Origin: Candidatus Cloacimonadota bacterium
Lineage (GTDB): Bacteria > Cloacimonadota > Cloacimonadia > Cloacimonadales > Cloacimonadaceae
NCBI GenBank assembly: GCA_018433885.1
Contig: JAHDQK010000006.1
Location: 1-64,000 of the forward strand
Reading direction: 5' to 3'
DNA: 64,000 nt
The position numbers were made by a program, and so were the translations under genes. Within the stretch, counting starts at the first letter, position 1; every line of letters begins with the position of its first letter. This document shows, piece after piece, positions 1-9,667 of the stretch. The notes under the pieces are model-generated. The model did not search any database. It was given only the letters and a program-made list of their open reading frames with translations, and was not told where the DNA came from.

Positions 1-83
1 AAACGTTGTACAATGGCACTGCGAGCGTCCTTTGACTGCAGCCGCTGCACGCCATATCCTTGCTCTGACTTAATCTTGTCCAT
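1..83 (-). CDS. N-terminus of an unidentified protein (cut by window start)
   Basis: Twenty-seven codons are open from an ATG at 83 to the window edge. An AAAAGGAG ribosome site lies six bases upstream, the style used by well-supported genes here. The protein begins MDKIKSEQGYGVQ and is rich in charged residues. Too little is visible to name a family. The plus strand is also open across this stretch, but it has no ribosome site, so the minus reading is preferred. Confidence 0.45.
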   Translation of the reverse strand, partial: MDKIKSEQGYGVQRLQSKDARSAIVQR

Positions 84-165
84 AAGAGTCTCCTTTTTTG
101 ATAGCTTACTCCTATGGTCATATGATACAAACTTAAAATAACCCCTATAAATCACGATATATGTA

Positions 166-192
166 ACCCCGGTTTTTTGCCGGGGTTTTTTT
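166..192 (+). terminator. Rho-independent terminator-like hairpin
   Basis: CCCCGG and CCGGGG arms enclose a T-rich loop and are followed by seven T residues on the plus strand. No plus-strand gene lies upstream inside the window, so the transcript it would end is unknown. It may serve a small RNA or an unseen gene to the left. Confidence 0.6.
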
Positions 193-348
193 CTGAGTTC
201 TAGATCCCGTAATAGAGCTTTCCGATCCGCTGCATAACCAAAAAGGAGCAACACTTTTTGTCGCGTAGCTTTGGCAAACCCCTCGAATTGAGCTAGAAAA
301 CCCAAAGCCCTACATTAACTACACAAATCCACACCTCCGGTATTAATT

Positions 349-469
349 ATGGAATAAGTCATCAAACCGCATATTATCCTAGCCCATTTGTCAAACCTGT
401 CGCGCAACCGCTTTCATGCAGTTCCCACTGCTCCAATGTAGCTTGGCGACTGCTTCGGGGAATGGGTGT
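349..469 (+). repeat. Dispersed ~120-bp repeat, copy 1
   Basis: Aligns over about 120 bases with the reverse complement of 40950-41070. Shared blocks include CATCAAACCGCAT, a 23-base identical block at 409-431 and a 19-base identical block at 438-456. Inside it GCAGT-TCCC-ACTGC forms a short dyad. Both copies are intergenic. Confidence 0.8.
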
Positions 470-660
470 CTTTAGGTAGTTTCCTATCCGCTCTCCTTGA
501 AACCGGCAGTTTGGATTACCAATAGAGGATTTGGGGAAACATGTGATCGCCTTAATGAGATGCTTCGCTACGCTATGCCCCCTCCATAATACATATATCT
601 TGAAGAGGAAGAATTATTGCATTCGATTACTCCATCCATGAATTATACAAAGGAGCAACA

Positions 661-993
661 ATGGAAAAGATGATCTCCAGTTGTGGTCTTGATTGTGCCA
701 CTTGCGATGCCTATATCGCTACCAAGAACGATGACAATGCTATGCGTTCCAGAGTAGCCAAAGAATGGTCTGCCAGATACGAATCCCCTATCAAACCGGA
801 AGACATTAACTGCAGTGGATGCCGGGAAGCCGGCGCAAAATTTGATTGGTGCCACCGCTGCCCGATCCGCACCTGCGTTATCGACCGGGCTTATGAAACC
901 TGTGCGGAATGTGGGGACTTGCCTTGCGAACACAATAGCGGCTTGTATCAGGCTGTTCCTGAAGCGCTCAAGAATCTGAAGGATTTGCGTTAA
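661..993 (+). CDS. DUF3795 cysteine-rich protein, copy 1
   Basis: A 110-residue protein with ten cysteines in CxxC-like groups: SSCGLDCATCDAY near the N-terminus, CSGC near 51-54, WCHRCPIRTC near 63-72 and CAECGDLPC near 81-89. This is the DUF3795 layout, thought to bind metal or Fe-S, with no established reaction. The start is set by AAAGGAG seven bases upstream. A paralogue lies at 13411-13752 and shares the CDAYIATKNDD block and the cysteine spacing. It is convergent with murA, whose stop is nine bases away. Confidence 0.85.
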   Translation: MEKMISSCGLDCATCDAYIATKNDDNAMRSRVAKEWSARYESPIKPEDINCSGCREAGAKFDWCHRCPIRTCVIDRAYETCAECGDLPCEHNSGLYQAVPEALKNLKDLR

Positions 994-1002
994 GAGCTTT
1001 TA

Positions 1003-2259
1003 CTATCCCTGTTCGCGGCGGATTTTAGCTCCGATACTATTCAGCTTTTCTTCGATACGATCGTAACCGCGATCTATGTGGTAAATCCGGGAGACCGTGG
1101 TGGTGCCTTCTGCCACTAATCCCGCCAATACTAGAGCAGCGCTGGCACGGAGATCGGTAGCCATCACTTCCGCTCCACTCAGCTTTTTTACTCCGTTGAT
1201 CCTAGCGACATTACGTTGCATCTGGATATCAGCTTGCAGACGGTTGAGTTCCGCTACATGCATAAAACGATCCGGGAACACGGTATCTTCCACAAAACTA
1301 ATGCCATCAGCAAGGCACATCAGCACAGTAAATTGTGCTTGAAGGTCGGTGGGAAACCCCGGATGAGGAAGAGTAAGGATATTGGTAGCTTTGATAGTTT
1401 CAGGCGGGTTGACTGTGATGTCGCCACCGTTTATCTGAAGCCCACAGCCTGTTTCTCGCAGTTTTTCCAGAAGCGCAGTAAGATGTTCGGGATTGCAATT
1501 GCATACTGTGACGGGTTTGGTGGATAGCGCAGCAGCCACCAGAAAAGTACCAGCTTCGATACGGTCGGGAATCATCTCCATTTGTACGGGGAAGAGTTCT
1601 TCTACTCCCTCGATTTCCAGAGTAGTGCTCCCTTTTCCTTCGATCTTTGCTCCCATCTTGAGCAAGAGATCGATGGTGGAATCCACTTCCGGCTCCATCG
1701 CCGCGTTGAACATCCGGGTCTTCCCTTTTGCCAATACTGCTGCCATGAGGGCGTTAATCGTGGCACCCACAGAGGATTTTTCGAAATAAATATCTCCCCC
1801 AGTTAGCTGATCTGCCTTGGCATTGATGTAGCCATGTTCGATCTCGATCTCAGCTCCCAGAGCTTCCATCGCCTTCAGATGAAGATCCACGGGGCGGGTA
1901 CCAATGGCGCAACCGCCGGGAAAGCTTACCCTTGCTTTGCCCAGACGCGCCAATAATGGTCCCAATACATAGATCGAAGCGCGCATCTTGCTAACCAGTT
2001 CATAGGGTGCTTCCGGGTAACAAACGTCCTTGCTGTCTATACTCATGGATCCGTTTTCATAGTCCACTCTGGCACCGATCACGCGGAGCAAGTGCGCCAT
2101 GGTTTTTAAATCAATCAAGTTGGGTACGTTTTTGAGTACAGACTTACCAGGAGCCAATAAACAAGCTGCCATCACGGGCAGAATTGCGTTTTTTGCGCCG
2201 CTTACATAAATCTTGCCACTCAGTTCACGGCTGTGTTCTACGATAAACTTATCCATCAT
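1003..2259 (-). CDS. murA: UDP-N-acetylglucosamine 1-carboxyvinyltransferase (MurA)
   Basis: Catalyses the first committed step of peptidoglycan synthesis, transferring enolpyruvate from PEP to UDP-GlcNAc in the cytoplasm. The 418 residues match the usual length. The substrate-binding Lys-Asn pair is in GAKNA (23-24), and the catalytic loop cysteine is Cys117 in GGCAIGTRPVD, equivalent to Cys115 of E. coli, so a fosfomycin-sensitive type is expected. The protein opens with ATGATG; AGAGGAT precedes it. It is followed upstream by prmC with an 18-base gap, suggesting one transcript with the genes at 2277-6477. Confidence 0.96.
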   Translation of the reverse strand: MMDKFIVEHSRELSGKIYVSGAKNAILPVMAACLLAPGKSVLKNVPNLIDLKTMAHLLRVIGARVDYENGSMSIDSKDVCYPEAPYELVSKMRASIYVLGPLLARLGKARVSFPGGCAIGTRPVDLHLKAMEALGAEIEIEHGYINAKADQLTGGDIYFEKSSVGATINALMAAVLAKGKTRMFNAAMEPEVDSTIDLLLKMGAKIEGKGSTTLEIEGVEELFPVQMEMIPDRIEAGTFLVAAALSTKPVTVCNCNPEHLTALLEKLRETGCGLQINGGDITVNPPETIKATNILTLPHPGFPTDLQAQFTVLMCLADGISFVEDTVFPDRFMHVAELNRLQADIQMQRNVARINGVKKLSGAEVMATDLRASAALVLAGLVAEGTTTVSRIYHIDRGYDRIEEKLNSIGAKIRREQG

Positions 2260-2276
2260 ATCCTCTGCGGAATGTA

Positions 2277-3080
2277 TTATTTTTGTAGTTTCAAAATCAG
2301 AAAGCGATCAAGACCTGCGAGATCCTTCCCTTTTTGCAGGATTTCGAAGCCAGTGGATTCTGTCAAGCTCTGTAGTTGTGATTGTTGATTATATCCATGT
2401 TCAAGCGCCAAAATCCCACCCGGAACAAGATATTGGGGTGCTCCTGCCAAGATTCGTTCGTAAAAAATCATGCCATCGTGATCCGCCAGTAACGCCCCGA
2501 TGGGTTCGTAATCCTTCACGCGGGAGTGTAGATTTTGATATTCATGGTCACTGATATAGGGCGGATTCGAAACGATAACGTCGAACACACCGGTTCTGGA
2601 AGGAAACAAATCTGCCAGCAACAGATCAATATCCAGACCCAGGGCGAGGGAATTGTGTTTTGCAACCTGCAGTGCTTCCGGTGAAATATCTGTAGCGGTG
2701 ACCTTGATGGTGGGTTTTCGGCATTTCAGCGCCAAAGATATTGCGGCTGAACCTACCCCGATCTCTAACAAATGTGCATCGTCCTTCAGATATTTTAAGG
2801 TGGCTTCCACCAATGGTTCGGTATCGAATCTGGGAATGAGCACACGGTTATCTACATACAGTTCCAACCCATAAAACCAGGCTTTGTTGGTAATATACTG
2901 TGGAGGTTCGCCGTTTTGTAGGCGGATCAACCAGGATCTGAGGAGATCAATCTGATAGGAGTTTAAGCTATCCCGAAACGGAAGCTCTGATCTCGAGCAA
3001 GATAACAGGCTACATAACAGGAACTTGACGTCTTCGGGATCGAGGTCGTCAAACCGAGCCAGTTCATCCGGAAGTAGCAT
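2277..3080 (-). CDS. prmC: Peptide chain release factor N5-glutamine methyltransferase (PrmC)
   Basis: SAM-dependent methylation of the GGQ glutamine of release factors. The 267-residue protein has an N-terminal helical domain with GEPPQYI (58-63), the SAM loop LEIGVGS (105-111), the acidic ATDIS strand (129-133) and the catalytic NPPYIS at 172-177. Length is normal for PrmC. The usual IPRPETE reads IPRFDTE here. Its start overlaps the end of the response regulator gene by 17 bases, so translation is probably coupled. Confidence 0.94.
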   Translation of the reverse strand: MLLPDELARFDDLDPEDVKFLLCSLLSCSRSELPFRDSLNSYQIDLLRSWLIRLQNGEPPQYITNKAWFYGLELYVDNRVLIPRFDTEPLVEATLKYLKDDAHLLEIGVGSAAISLALKCRKPTIKVTATDISPEALQVAKHNSLALGLDIDLLLADLFPSRTGVFDVIVSNPPYISDHEYQNLHSRVKDYEPIGALLADHDGMIFYERILAGAPQYLVPGGILALEHGYNQQSQLQSLTESTGFEILQKGKDLAGLDRFLILKLQK

Positions 3081-3993
3081 TGTCGGGCAGGATCAAGCTC
3101 TTTTTTATGCGACAGATTTTTCCTTTATTCTGAAAGGTAACTTCATCGCAGAGATGATATAGCATGGCGATGCCCCTTCCATGACCTTCGATATCGAAGA
3201 TGCGTTCCGATTTGATCGTGTTTAACCAACAGTCGGATTCAAAGCCATCACCCTCGTCTTCCACGTAGATATCAATATTATGTCCGGAGTTATCCACTTC
3301 GAATCCAAACAGGATCTTACGTTCGCCGATTGAAGGATTTTGCATTCTGTCTTGGATCACTTGCTGCAGAGCCTCATGAGTAAGAGCACGTTCTTCCACG
3401 CTAAGACGCAAGGTGCCGTGTATATATGCGTTGTAAACCATCTCGTCCACGCAGATCAGCAGTTCGTTCAGAACTTTGGGAGCTACCTTGAAATAACTTC
3501 TCATATAGGAGGAAAACACTTTGGAGAGGGCAAACTTAGAGAAATCCCGCGCGGGGATCTCAAAACTGAAACTAGCTTTGTTTAGGTGCGAATAAAACTC
3601 TGCTTTATCATCCCGGCTGCGTTTGCGGAAAATCAGCTCACGGATCGAGTTTATCATTTGTTTGGTATCGATTGGTTTCCGAATGAAGTCACTGGCGCCT
3701 AAGCGAATAGCCTCGATAAAATAGTCATGATCCAGATATCCCGTCATCAGGATTACGTCTAGACTGCGATCAAAATCCTCTCTCACCCGGTTCAGGAACT
3801 CCAAACCCGTAAGTCCAGGCATCTCGATATCGCAGATCACCAGATCATATTCATTGGCGTGAATCTTACGCAGAGCGTCGCTACCGCTATAGGCAGTATC
3901 CACCCGGTATCCGCTGACACCCAATATCGCCTGTAATGAGTTCACAATGGCGATACTGTCGTCCACGACGAGTATCTTGGGACGATCAGACAT
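3064..3993 (-). CDS. Response regulator with C-terminal HATPase (anti-sigma type)
   Basis: Residues 1-120 are a receiver domain: acidic pair at 11-12, phospho-acceptor Asp55 in CDIEMPG, and Lys106 in RKPID. After a linker, residues from about 160 to 300 form an HATPase_c domain with an N-box (CVDEMVYNAYIHG), VEDEGDGF and GRGIAML. This arrangement resembles RsbW-like anti-sigma kinases controlled by phosphorylation rather than a DNA-binding regulator. The gene directly follows a STAS-domain gene (two bases apart, weak ribosome site), its likely partner in a switch. Confidence 0.85.
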   Translation of the reverse strand: MSDRPKILVVDDSIAIVNSLQAILGVSGYRVDTAYSGSDALRKIHANEYDLVICDIEMPGLTGLEFLNRVREDFDRSLDVILMTGYLDHDYFIEAIRLGASDFIRKPIDTKQMINSIRELIFRKRSRDDKAEFYSHLNKASFSFEIPARDFSKFALSKVFSSYMRSYFKVAPKVLNELLICVDEMVYNAYIHGTLRLSVEERALTHEALQQVIQDRMQNPSIGERKILFGFEVDNSGHNIDIYVEDEGDGFESDCWLNTIKSERIFDIEGHGRGIAMLYHLCDEVTFQNKGKICRIKKSLILPDNATSG

Positions 3994-3995
3994 TA

Positions 3996-4304
3996 TTAGC
4001 CAAGATTTACGGTAAAGAGCTGGTTCAATTTCAACATGCTGAACAATTCGTACACGCTGTTTGAACTACGCACTACTTCGATTTCTCCGCCCTTGGAAAT
4101 GAAATCTTTATAAAAAAGTAATATTTTGCCAATACCTGTGGATGATATGTTTCGGCAATCCAGCAAATCAAGCTCCAAAAGCGTGGCTTTACTCTGCATC
4201 ACTTCAGTAAGTTTATCTTGCAGAATATGGGCATTTTCGCTGTTCAATATACCGTCAATCTTCATGGTAGCCACATTATCACTAAAATTCAGATCGATAC
4301 TCAT
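3996..4304 (-). CDS. STAS-domain anti-anti-sigma factor
   Basis: A 102-residue single STAS domain. The start MSIDLNFSDN is chosen because AGAGGAG lies seven bases upstream; a longer reading from 4379 would add 25 residues and overlap the EF-G stop but has a poor ribosome site. The SpoIIAA-type phosphorylation loop is visible as LLDCRNISSTGIG, with serines as candidate acceptors. Adjacent to the receiver-HATPase gene, it is probably the antagonist that this kinase phosphorylates. A PP2C phosphatase that could reverse this lies far away at 28625-30235. Confidence 0.85.
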   Translation of the reverse strand: MSIDLNFSDNVATMKIDGILNSENAHILQDKLTEVMQSKATLLELDLLDCRNISSTGIGKILLFYKDFISKGGEIEVVRSSNSVYELFSMLKLNQLFTVNLG

Positions 4305-4368
4305 GGGAATCTCCTCTGCTATTTTTTCGCTTATTGCAAGCTCTCGTTCTTTCCCCGGCTTGTCAAGT

Positions 4369-6477
4369 TTAATCTGCATAACCGCGGATCCTGCGTAGTA
4401 CTTCTGTCTGCACTTGAGCCGGCGCTATCTCAAACTTCTTGAATTCCAGCGTATAAATTGCCCTGCCTTGGGAAAGGCTGCGGATGCGAGTTGAGTATCC
4501 AAACAGTTCTGAAAGCGGCACATCCGCCACCACTTCCTGTTGAAATTCATTGTGTCTGCGCATTACCTCGATCTTACCCCGTTTGGCATTGATATCCGAG
4601 ATAATGTCGCCCACAAAGTCGTCCGGAGAGATCACGGTTAACAACATGATCGGTTCCATTATCACCGGCTTTGCCATGCGCAGCCCCTTGCCGATTGCCA
4701 TCGAAGTAGCTATCCGAAACGCCAGTTCGTTGGAATCCACCGGATTAAAATCCCCATCCACCAGCTCAATTGCCACCCGCTCCACATTTGCGCTGATCAA
4801 AGGACCATCAGCCAATGCAGCAAGAGCAGCTTCTTCTATCGGTTTCCAATATTCTTGAGGAATCTTTGAGGGATCCACCGAACATTTAAAGGTGTTCTTT
4901 ACATCCGTAGTATCTTTCAAGGGAATGGGGCTCAAGCGGAATGTCACGCTGGCATAATTGCCTTTACCGTTCAGTTCCCGCTGGAAGACCTCCGAAGTCT
5001 GTACCATCAGGGTGATGCTTTCTTTATAAGAAACCTGCGGAGTGCCAACATTCGCGCTAACGCCAAATTCCCGCTTGATCCGGTCAACTATGATGTCCAG
5101 GTGCAATTCTCCCATCCCGGAGATCAGAGTCTGCCCAGTATCTTTATCGATATGAACGCGGAAGGTGGGATCTTCTTCCTGAAGCCGTTCCAGCGCTCCA
5201 TTAAGGTTGTCCTGATCCGCCTTGGTCTTGGGTTCGATGGCTATAGATATCACAGAATCCGGGAAGTGCATCTTCGAAAGTGCCACATCCATAGTGCCAT
5301 CGGTGATAGTATCTCCAGTTACCAGAAATTTGGGGCCTACAATAGCTCCGATGTCTCCAGCATGCAGGTTGTCCTTATCGTTCTTTTTATTACTCATCAT
5401 CTGTAAAATTCGGGCAACCCGCTCGCGTTTTCCATTACTTATGTTCAAGAATGTCGCGCCTTTTTTCAAGGTTCCGCTATATACGCGAACGTAGATCAGA
5501 CGTCCCACATATTTATCTATCTGAACCTTGAACGCCATCCCCACAAAGGGAGCAGCGGGATCTGCAGGTAGATATACAGGCTCACCGGTAGAGGGATTCA
5601 CCGCGTGAGTAGCTCCGATATCCAGAGGTGACGGCAGGAAATCCACCACCGCGTCCAACAGGAGTTGCAAACCCTTGTTCTTGAGAGACGAACCGCACAA
5701 CACAGGGATAAATCCATGCTCAAGAGTACCCTTGCGAATAGCGCGGCGTATGATATCCTCCGGAACCTCGTGCCCGTCCAATACAAGCATCAGTAGTTCA
5801 TCGTCGTATTGAGAGATAGTTTCCAGCATATGCTCGCGGGAGATCAATGCCTCGTCCAGCATATACTCTGGGATATCCATGTGCCGGGTCTCGGAACCCT
5901 GGGTAAGTGGATCAAAATACCACGCTTGCATGGATATCAGATCTATCACACCCTCAAAACAATCCTCTCTGCCAATCGGGATGTTGATGGCACATGCCTT
6001 GGGAGTCAAGCGCTCGTGAATCATCTGAATCACCCGCTCATAATCTGCTCCCGTACGATCCATCTTGTTGATATAAGCTATTCGGGGCACACAATAGCGA
6101 TTTGCCTGGTGCCATACGGTTTCGGATTGCGGTTCAACGCCCCCGACAGCGCAAAATACGCCCACTGCGCCATCCAGAACCCTTAAGGAACGTTCCACTT
6201 CAGCAGTGAAATCCACATGACCCGGAGTATCTATGATGTTTATCTGGTGATCTTTCCAGGGGCAGCTCACGGTAGCGGAAGTGATGGTAATCCCTCGTTC
6301 GCGCTCTTGCTCCATCCAATCCGTGAACGCGTTGCCATCGTGGACTTCACCCATTTTATGCAGAAATCCCGTGTAGAATAGAATGCGTTCTGTGGTCGTA
6401 GTCTTCCCAGCATCAATATGTGCCATGATGCCTATGTTTCGTATCTTCAAAAGCGGATTATCCGCGTCGCTCTTCAT
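4369..6477 (-). CDS. fusA: Elongation factor G (translational GTPase)
   Basis: A 702-residue five-domain EF-G. The G domain shows AHIDAGKT (19-26), [13 protein letters not shown] (83-87) and NKMD (137-140); domain IV and V motifs such as GELHLDI and [11 protein letters not shown] are present. It drives translocation and, with RRF, ribosome recycling. The gene is not next to rpsL, rpsG or tuf, so it may be a second EF-G rather than the main one. The tip loop of domain IV reads FNPVDS, with Asn578 where the E. coli protein has a histidine. AAGGAT precedes the ATG. Confidence 0.92.
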   Translation of the reverse strand: MKSDADNPLLKIRNIGIMAHIDAGKTTTTERILFYTGFLHKMGEVHDGNAFTDWMEQERERGITITSATVSCPWKDHQINIIDTPGHVDFTAEVERSLRVLDGAVGVFCAVGGVEPQSETVWHQANRYCVPRIAYINKMDRTGADYERVIQMIHERLTPKACAINIPIGREDCFEGVIDLISMQAWYFDPLTQGSETRHMDIPEYMLDEALISREHMLETISQYDDELLMLVLDGHEVPEDIIRRAIRKGTLEHGFIPVLCGSSLKNKGLQLLLDAVVDFLPSPLDIGATHAVNPSTGEPVYLPADPAAPFVGMAFKVQIDKYVGRLIYVRVYSGTLKKGATFLNISNGKRERVARILQMMSNKKNDKDNLHAGDIGAIVGPKFLVTGDTITDGTMDVALSKMHFPDSVISIAIEPKTKADQDNLNGALERLQEEDPTFRVHIDKDTGQTLISGMGELHLDIIVDRIKREFGVSANVGTPQVSYKESITLMVQTSEVFQRELNGKGNYASVTFRLSPIPLKDTTDVKNTFKCSVDPSKIPQEYWKPIEEAALAALADGPLISANVERVAIELVDGDFNPVDSNELAFRIATSMAIGKGLRMAKPVIMEPIMLLTVISPDDFVGDIISDINAKRGKIEVMRRHNEFQQEVVADVPLSELFGYSTRIRSLSQGRAIYTLEFKKFEIAPAQVQTEVLRRIRGYAD

Positions 6478-6635
6478 AATGAATATCCTTATACGAGCCT
6501 CTGTTTGAAATATTCTAGCTCAGCATGCCATTTTTTTACCCAGAGCTTTATTGTCCACAAAAAAGTGCATAGGATCTCTCCACTAGGACATTTCTATCCA
6601 TCTTTCAGGGTTGAGCGCTCTAACGGATTTGCCGG

Positions 6636-7250
6636 CTAAAAGGACTTCTCTAGTAGAGAGAGATCCACCTCTTCTGCCAAAGTCTTTAATACATCAGCAT
6701 TCTCGATGTTGCTGCCTTCCACTATTACCGTGATCTTCTCGCCCACCTTCACCGTGAGCGTGCCACTTTGCATAGAAGGATCATACTCTGTAGTCGCATT
6801 GTAACCATTGATTCTGGAGCTACGGGTATTGGTGCCGCCCATCCCGCCAAACATAGCTGCCAGTCCCATTAATCCACCAGCCTGCCCCACCAAGCCACCC
6901 ACTGTGATGCTTAGTTCGAGGTCGGATTCCCCTTTGCGATACTGTCCGCTGGCGGAAATCGAGTTTGCGCTGCCGATGATGGCTCCTGCTTGGCCCAGAG
7001 ACATCGCTCCCCTATCTTCCAGAGTGAATCCAGCGGGAGCGTCCGGAATGAACTTCACCAGTTCGTCAGACAGGATCTCGCTTATCTTGGTGGAGGCATA
7101 GTTGATTTCTTCCTGAGCCTTCGCCAGTTGGTTTCCATTGATTAGCGCTTTCGCTTCATCGAGGCTCTGCAGGGCTTCCTGCTTAGCGTTCTGAGCACTT
7201 AAGCTCAAGCATGCGGTTACGATAACAATCCAAAAACATAGCTTCTTCAT
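6636..7250 (-). CDS. Secreted protein of unknown function
   Basis: A 204-residue protein with a clear signal peptide (MKKLCFWIVIVTACLSLSAQ), a charged helical stretch (about 22-60) and a glycine/alanine/methionine-rich middle (about 115-140). No catalytic motif is recognised. AAAGGAGATACC sets the start. It lies ten bases after the transporter gene on the same strand and is probably cotranscribed with it. Function is unknown; the context does not decide it. Confidence 0.75.
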   Translation of the reverse strand: MKKLCFWIVIVTACLSLSAQNAKQEALQSLDEAKALINGNQLAKAQEEINYASTKISEILSDELVKFIPDAPAGFTLEDRGAMSLGQAGAIIGSANSISASGQYRKGESDLELSITVGGLVGQAGGLMGLAAMFGGMGGTNTRSSRINGYNATTEYDPSMQSGTLTVKVGEKITVIVEGSNIENADVLKTLAEEVDLSLLEKSF

Positions 7251-7260
7251 GGTATCTCCT

Positions 7261-9621
7261 TTATTTTGTTTGATTTGTGGGTTTATCGTGGGTCTCTTGC
7301 AGATTAGAGTTCGCTTGTTGCACCCGATGCGTTTGATTCAGGGAATCAACCAACTGCTCGTCGCTATCCTCGATACCTTCTTCCAGAACTTCATCCGGCG
7401 CTTCGGAATCGATCAGGACTCTTTGTCCCGCTCTCACAAACAGCATATCTTGCGCACAGGGGAAGCTGAGTAGATAACTACCGTTGTCTCTTCGCATTTT
7501 TTTGAGAGAAAGGCCCAAGATGATCAGATCCGAATCGCAAGAAACACCTGCCATCTTGTCTGCTACGGTTTCGTCGGGCTTTTTGTAAATCCTTTGAATG
7601 TTGTTTGGGGATATGGGTAGTCTGCCAGAAGATATCTGTTCTTCCAAACGGTCGGTGCGGCTGGTGCCTTCGTCCTCCACATCAAACACCCGAATCTGAC
7701 AATCTTTCCATTCCGGATGACCGATGAGAATGTAAGCCAATAGTATCATCAGGTTCGCGTTACGATAGTCTCCGGGAGTCAACCAGATATCTATCATGCG
7801 CCGAAAGCCGAAATGCCTGGTTCCTGATCTCAGTATCAGGGCATTCAGCCCCGTCACCGCCGTGAAATAACAACCATCGATGATGGGGGGGATTTCTTCG
7901 ACATTATCTTTATAGAAATTGAAGAGGATGCTGTTGTTCTCCATTCCATTGATGCCGGGAATCTGGACAATTTGCGCCACCGCTGTCTTGAAAGTGGGGG
8001 CAACTATTGTATCCACATAAAACGCGGCATCGCTCATGGCAGATTGATTGATCAGGTTCTGAAGTATCTTCTTGGATTCGTGATTGGTAGCCAGATTCAA
8101 GGGACCTTTGATGAAATGGATGTAGGAACCAAAGCCATAATGATGGCTTAGCCAGCGCAAGAGATTAAACACCGCCACTCTATCTTCGGAATACTCTGTG
8201 AGAGCAACTATCGAAGGCCGCCAGTTCGACATATCCGGCGCTGCGTTGCGTTTTTGGATGGCGATCTGAAGCTTACGTGTGCTCTGAAACATCACTCCTC
8301 TGAATACCATCGCCAGATTTCGTTCGCCCTTCCTAGTTTTATTCAGCCACATATAGATCATCGCCATCGTAAAAATTGACGCCAGTGCATAGGCGGGTTG
8401 CATCATGAACATCATCAGAAAACACGCTACTGCCCCCACTAGCGAGAAATACCACTTAGTCTTGAAGGTAGGCCTGTATGAGGGATTTCCGGCAAAGTGT
8501 TCCAAGAAACTGATCAGACACAACGAGCCATAAGTGATCATGAAGAACATACTGATGATCTGCGCTACGAAATCCACATCGCCGAGCGAGACAAAGAACA
8601 GAACGATGATCGCGGTTACCAGAGTCGCATTGGCAGGTTCGTTGGTTTTCCCCACTCCCTTGCTAAGAAAACCGTTCCAATTTGCAGAAGGAAAGAATTT
8701 ATCCGCACTGAGGGCTTGCAAGGTACGCGGAGCGATCAGAAACGAACCCAATGATGAGGAAAGTGTAGCTGCCCCCAAACCTATGAAAACCGAAGGACCC
8801 CAGAGCGAGATCTTGCTGAGGATAAACTGATCTGTTGCCAAATCCTGTGGACTGGCACTACGGCTGAGCTTGAACACCAGAAGCACATATACTGCCAAGC
8901 CGGTAAGGGTAGCGGTAAGAGTGCCAAGCGGGATGGACTTCCGGGGGTCTTTGAGATCTCCAGACAAGCCAACCCCTGCCGTCATTCCGGTAAAAGCCGG
9001 AAACACGATCGCAAACACTTTGAAGAAACTATCCGGATTCTCTACTGTATCAAACAAGCCAAGACTATGCCCGGCGGGCAACATCCCCTTTCCTGCGAAG
9101 ATCATCACAAGTGAGACACCCAAGGTCAATACAATTGCCAACAAAGCGTTTACCCCTATCGAAGCTCCCTTGCGGACAAGGATGAAGGTGAGGATCAACG
9201 CCGCGGGGATCGAGACGACACGCGCATCCGGGATATAACCAGTAAGATCAGCAAGGAATGGGAACAAGGGACGAAACGCTTCCGCAAAAGCGATCAAATA
9301 GAAAGCCACCGATATCGCCTGTGAAAGAAAGAGGGAGATGCCGATAGTGCCTCCCAAAGTGGAGCCGAAAGAGCGGCTGATGATATAGTACTCTCCCCCA
9401 CCGCGCACCTTGAGATTCGTAGCAATCTCCGCAATTGCCAAACCTGTGGGAATCGTGATCATGTGTCCGATCAACACGATCAACAAGCTCCCGGCAAGCC
9501 CAACGTGCCCCACCGCGTAACTGAAGCGCAGAAACAACACAGCGCCCAGGATGGTGCTGATCGCAGCTAGAAACACTGGAGTAGTGCCAAATCCATGGCC
9601 ACTCGTTTTCTCTTCTGGCAT
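7261..9621 (-). CDS. APC-superfamily (SLC12-like) cation-chloride or amino acid transporter
   Basis: A 786-residue inner-membrane protein with about 12 hydrophobic segments in residues 10-440, followed by a soluble region of about 340 residues. It starts FGTTPVFLAAISTILGAVLF, typical of SLC12 (Na-K-Cl cotransporter family) proteins, and the long cytoplasmic C-terminal domain also fits SLC12. Substrate cannot be read from sequence. The start at 9621 (MPEEKTSG) is chosen because TTGGAG lies seven bases upstream; the open frame runs 44 codons further without support. A TTGACA promoter lies at 9668-9696. Confidence 0.82.
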   Translation of the reverse strand: MPEEKTSGHGFGTTPVFLAAISTILGAVLFLRFSYAVGHVGLAGSLLIVLIGHMITIPTGLAIAEIATNLKVRGGGEYYIISRSFGSTLGGTIGISLFLSQAISVAFYLIAFAEAFRPLFPFLADLTGYIPDARVVSIPAALILTFILVRKGASIGVNALLAIVLTLGVSLVMIFAGKGMLPAGHSLGLFDTVENPDSFFKVFAIVFPAFTGMTAGVGLSGDLKDPRKSIPLGTLTATLTGLAVYVLLVFKLSRSASPQDLATDQFILSKISLWGPSVFIGLGAATLSSSLGSFLIAPRTLQALSADKFFPSANWNGFLSKGVGKTNEPANATLVTAIIVLFFVSLGDVDFVAQIISMFFMITYGSLCLISFLEHFAGNPSYRPTFKTKWYFSLVGAVACFLMMFMMQPAYALASIFTMAMIYMWLNKTRKGERNLAMVFRGVMFQSTRKLQIAIQKRNAAPDMSNWRPSIVALTEYSEDRVAVFNLLRWLSHHYGFGSYIHFIKGPLNLATNHESKKILQNLINQSAMSDAAFYVDTIVAPTFKTAVAQIVQIPGINGMENNSILFNFYKDNVEEIPPIIDGCYFTAVTGLNALILRSGTRHFGFRRMIDIWLTPGDYRNANLMILLAYILIGHPEWKDCQIRVFDVEDEGTSRTDRLEEQISSGRLPISPNNIQRIYKKPDETVADKMAGVSCDSDLIILGLSLKKMRRDNGSYLLSFPCAQDMLFVRAGQRVLIDSEAPDEVLEEGIEDSDEQLVDSLNQTHRVQQANSNLQETHDKPTNQTK

Positions 9622-9667
9622 TGCTTTCTCCAAACAATAGATTATGCATAATTTTTTACTATTATGC

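Larger units (their letters stand above)
84..660. other. Intergenic region with terminator hairpin and dispersed repeat
   Basis: No convincing gene is seen. The region holds a hairpin with a T-run at 166-192 and one copy of a roughly 120-base repeat (349-469) that recurs inverted near 41 kb. The rest has no clear coding pattern. The stretch just before 661 supplies the ribosome site AAAGGAG of the following DUF3795 gene. Confidence 0.6.

Noticed and set aside
1-141. Plus-strand frame across the window start
   Set aside because: No ribosome site and unusual composition; the minus-strand frame has a strong one.
4305-4379. Longer N-terminus for the STAS protein
   Set aside because: The upstream ATG has a poor ribosome site, while the internal ATG has AGAGGAG at ideal spacing and gives a normal STAS length.
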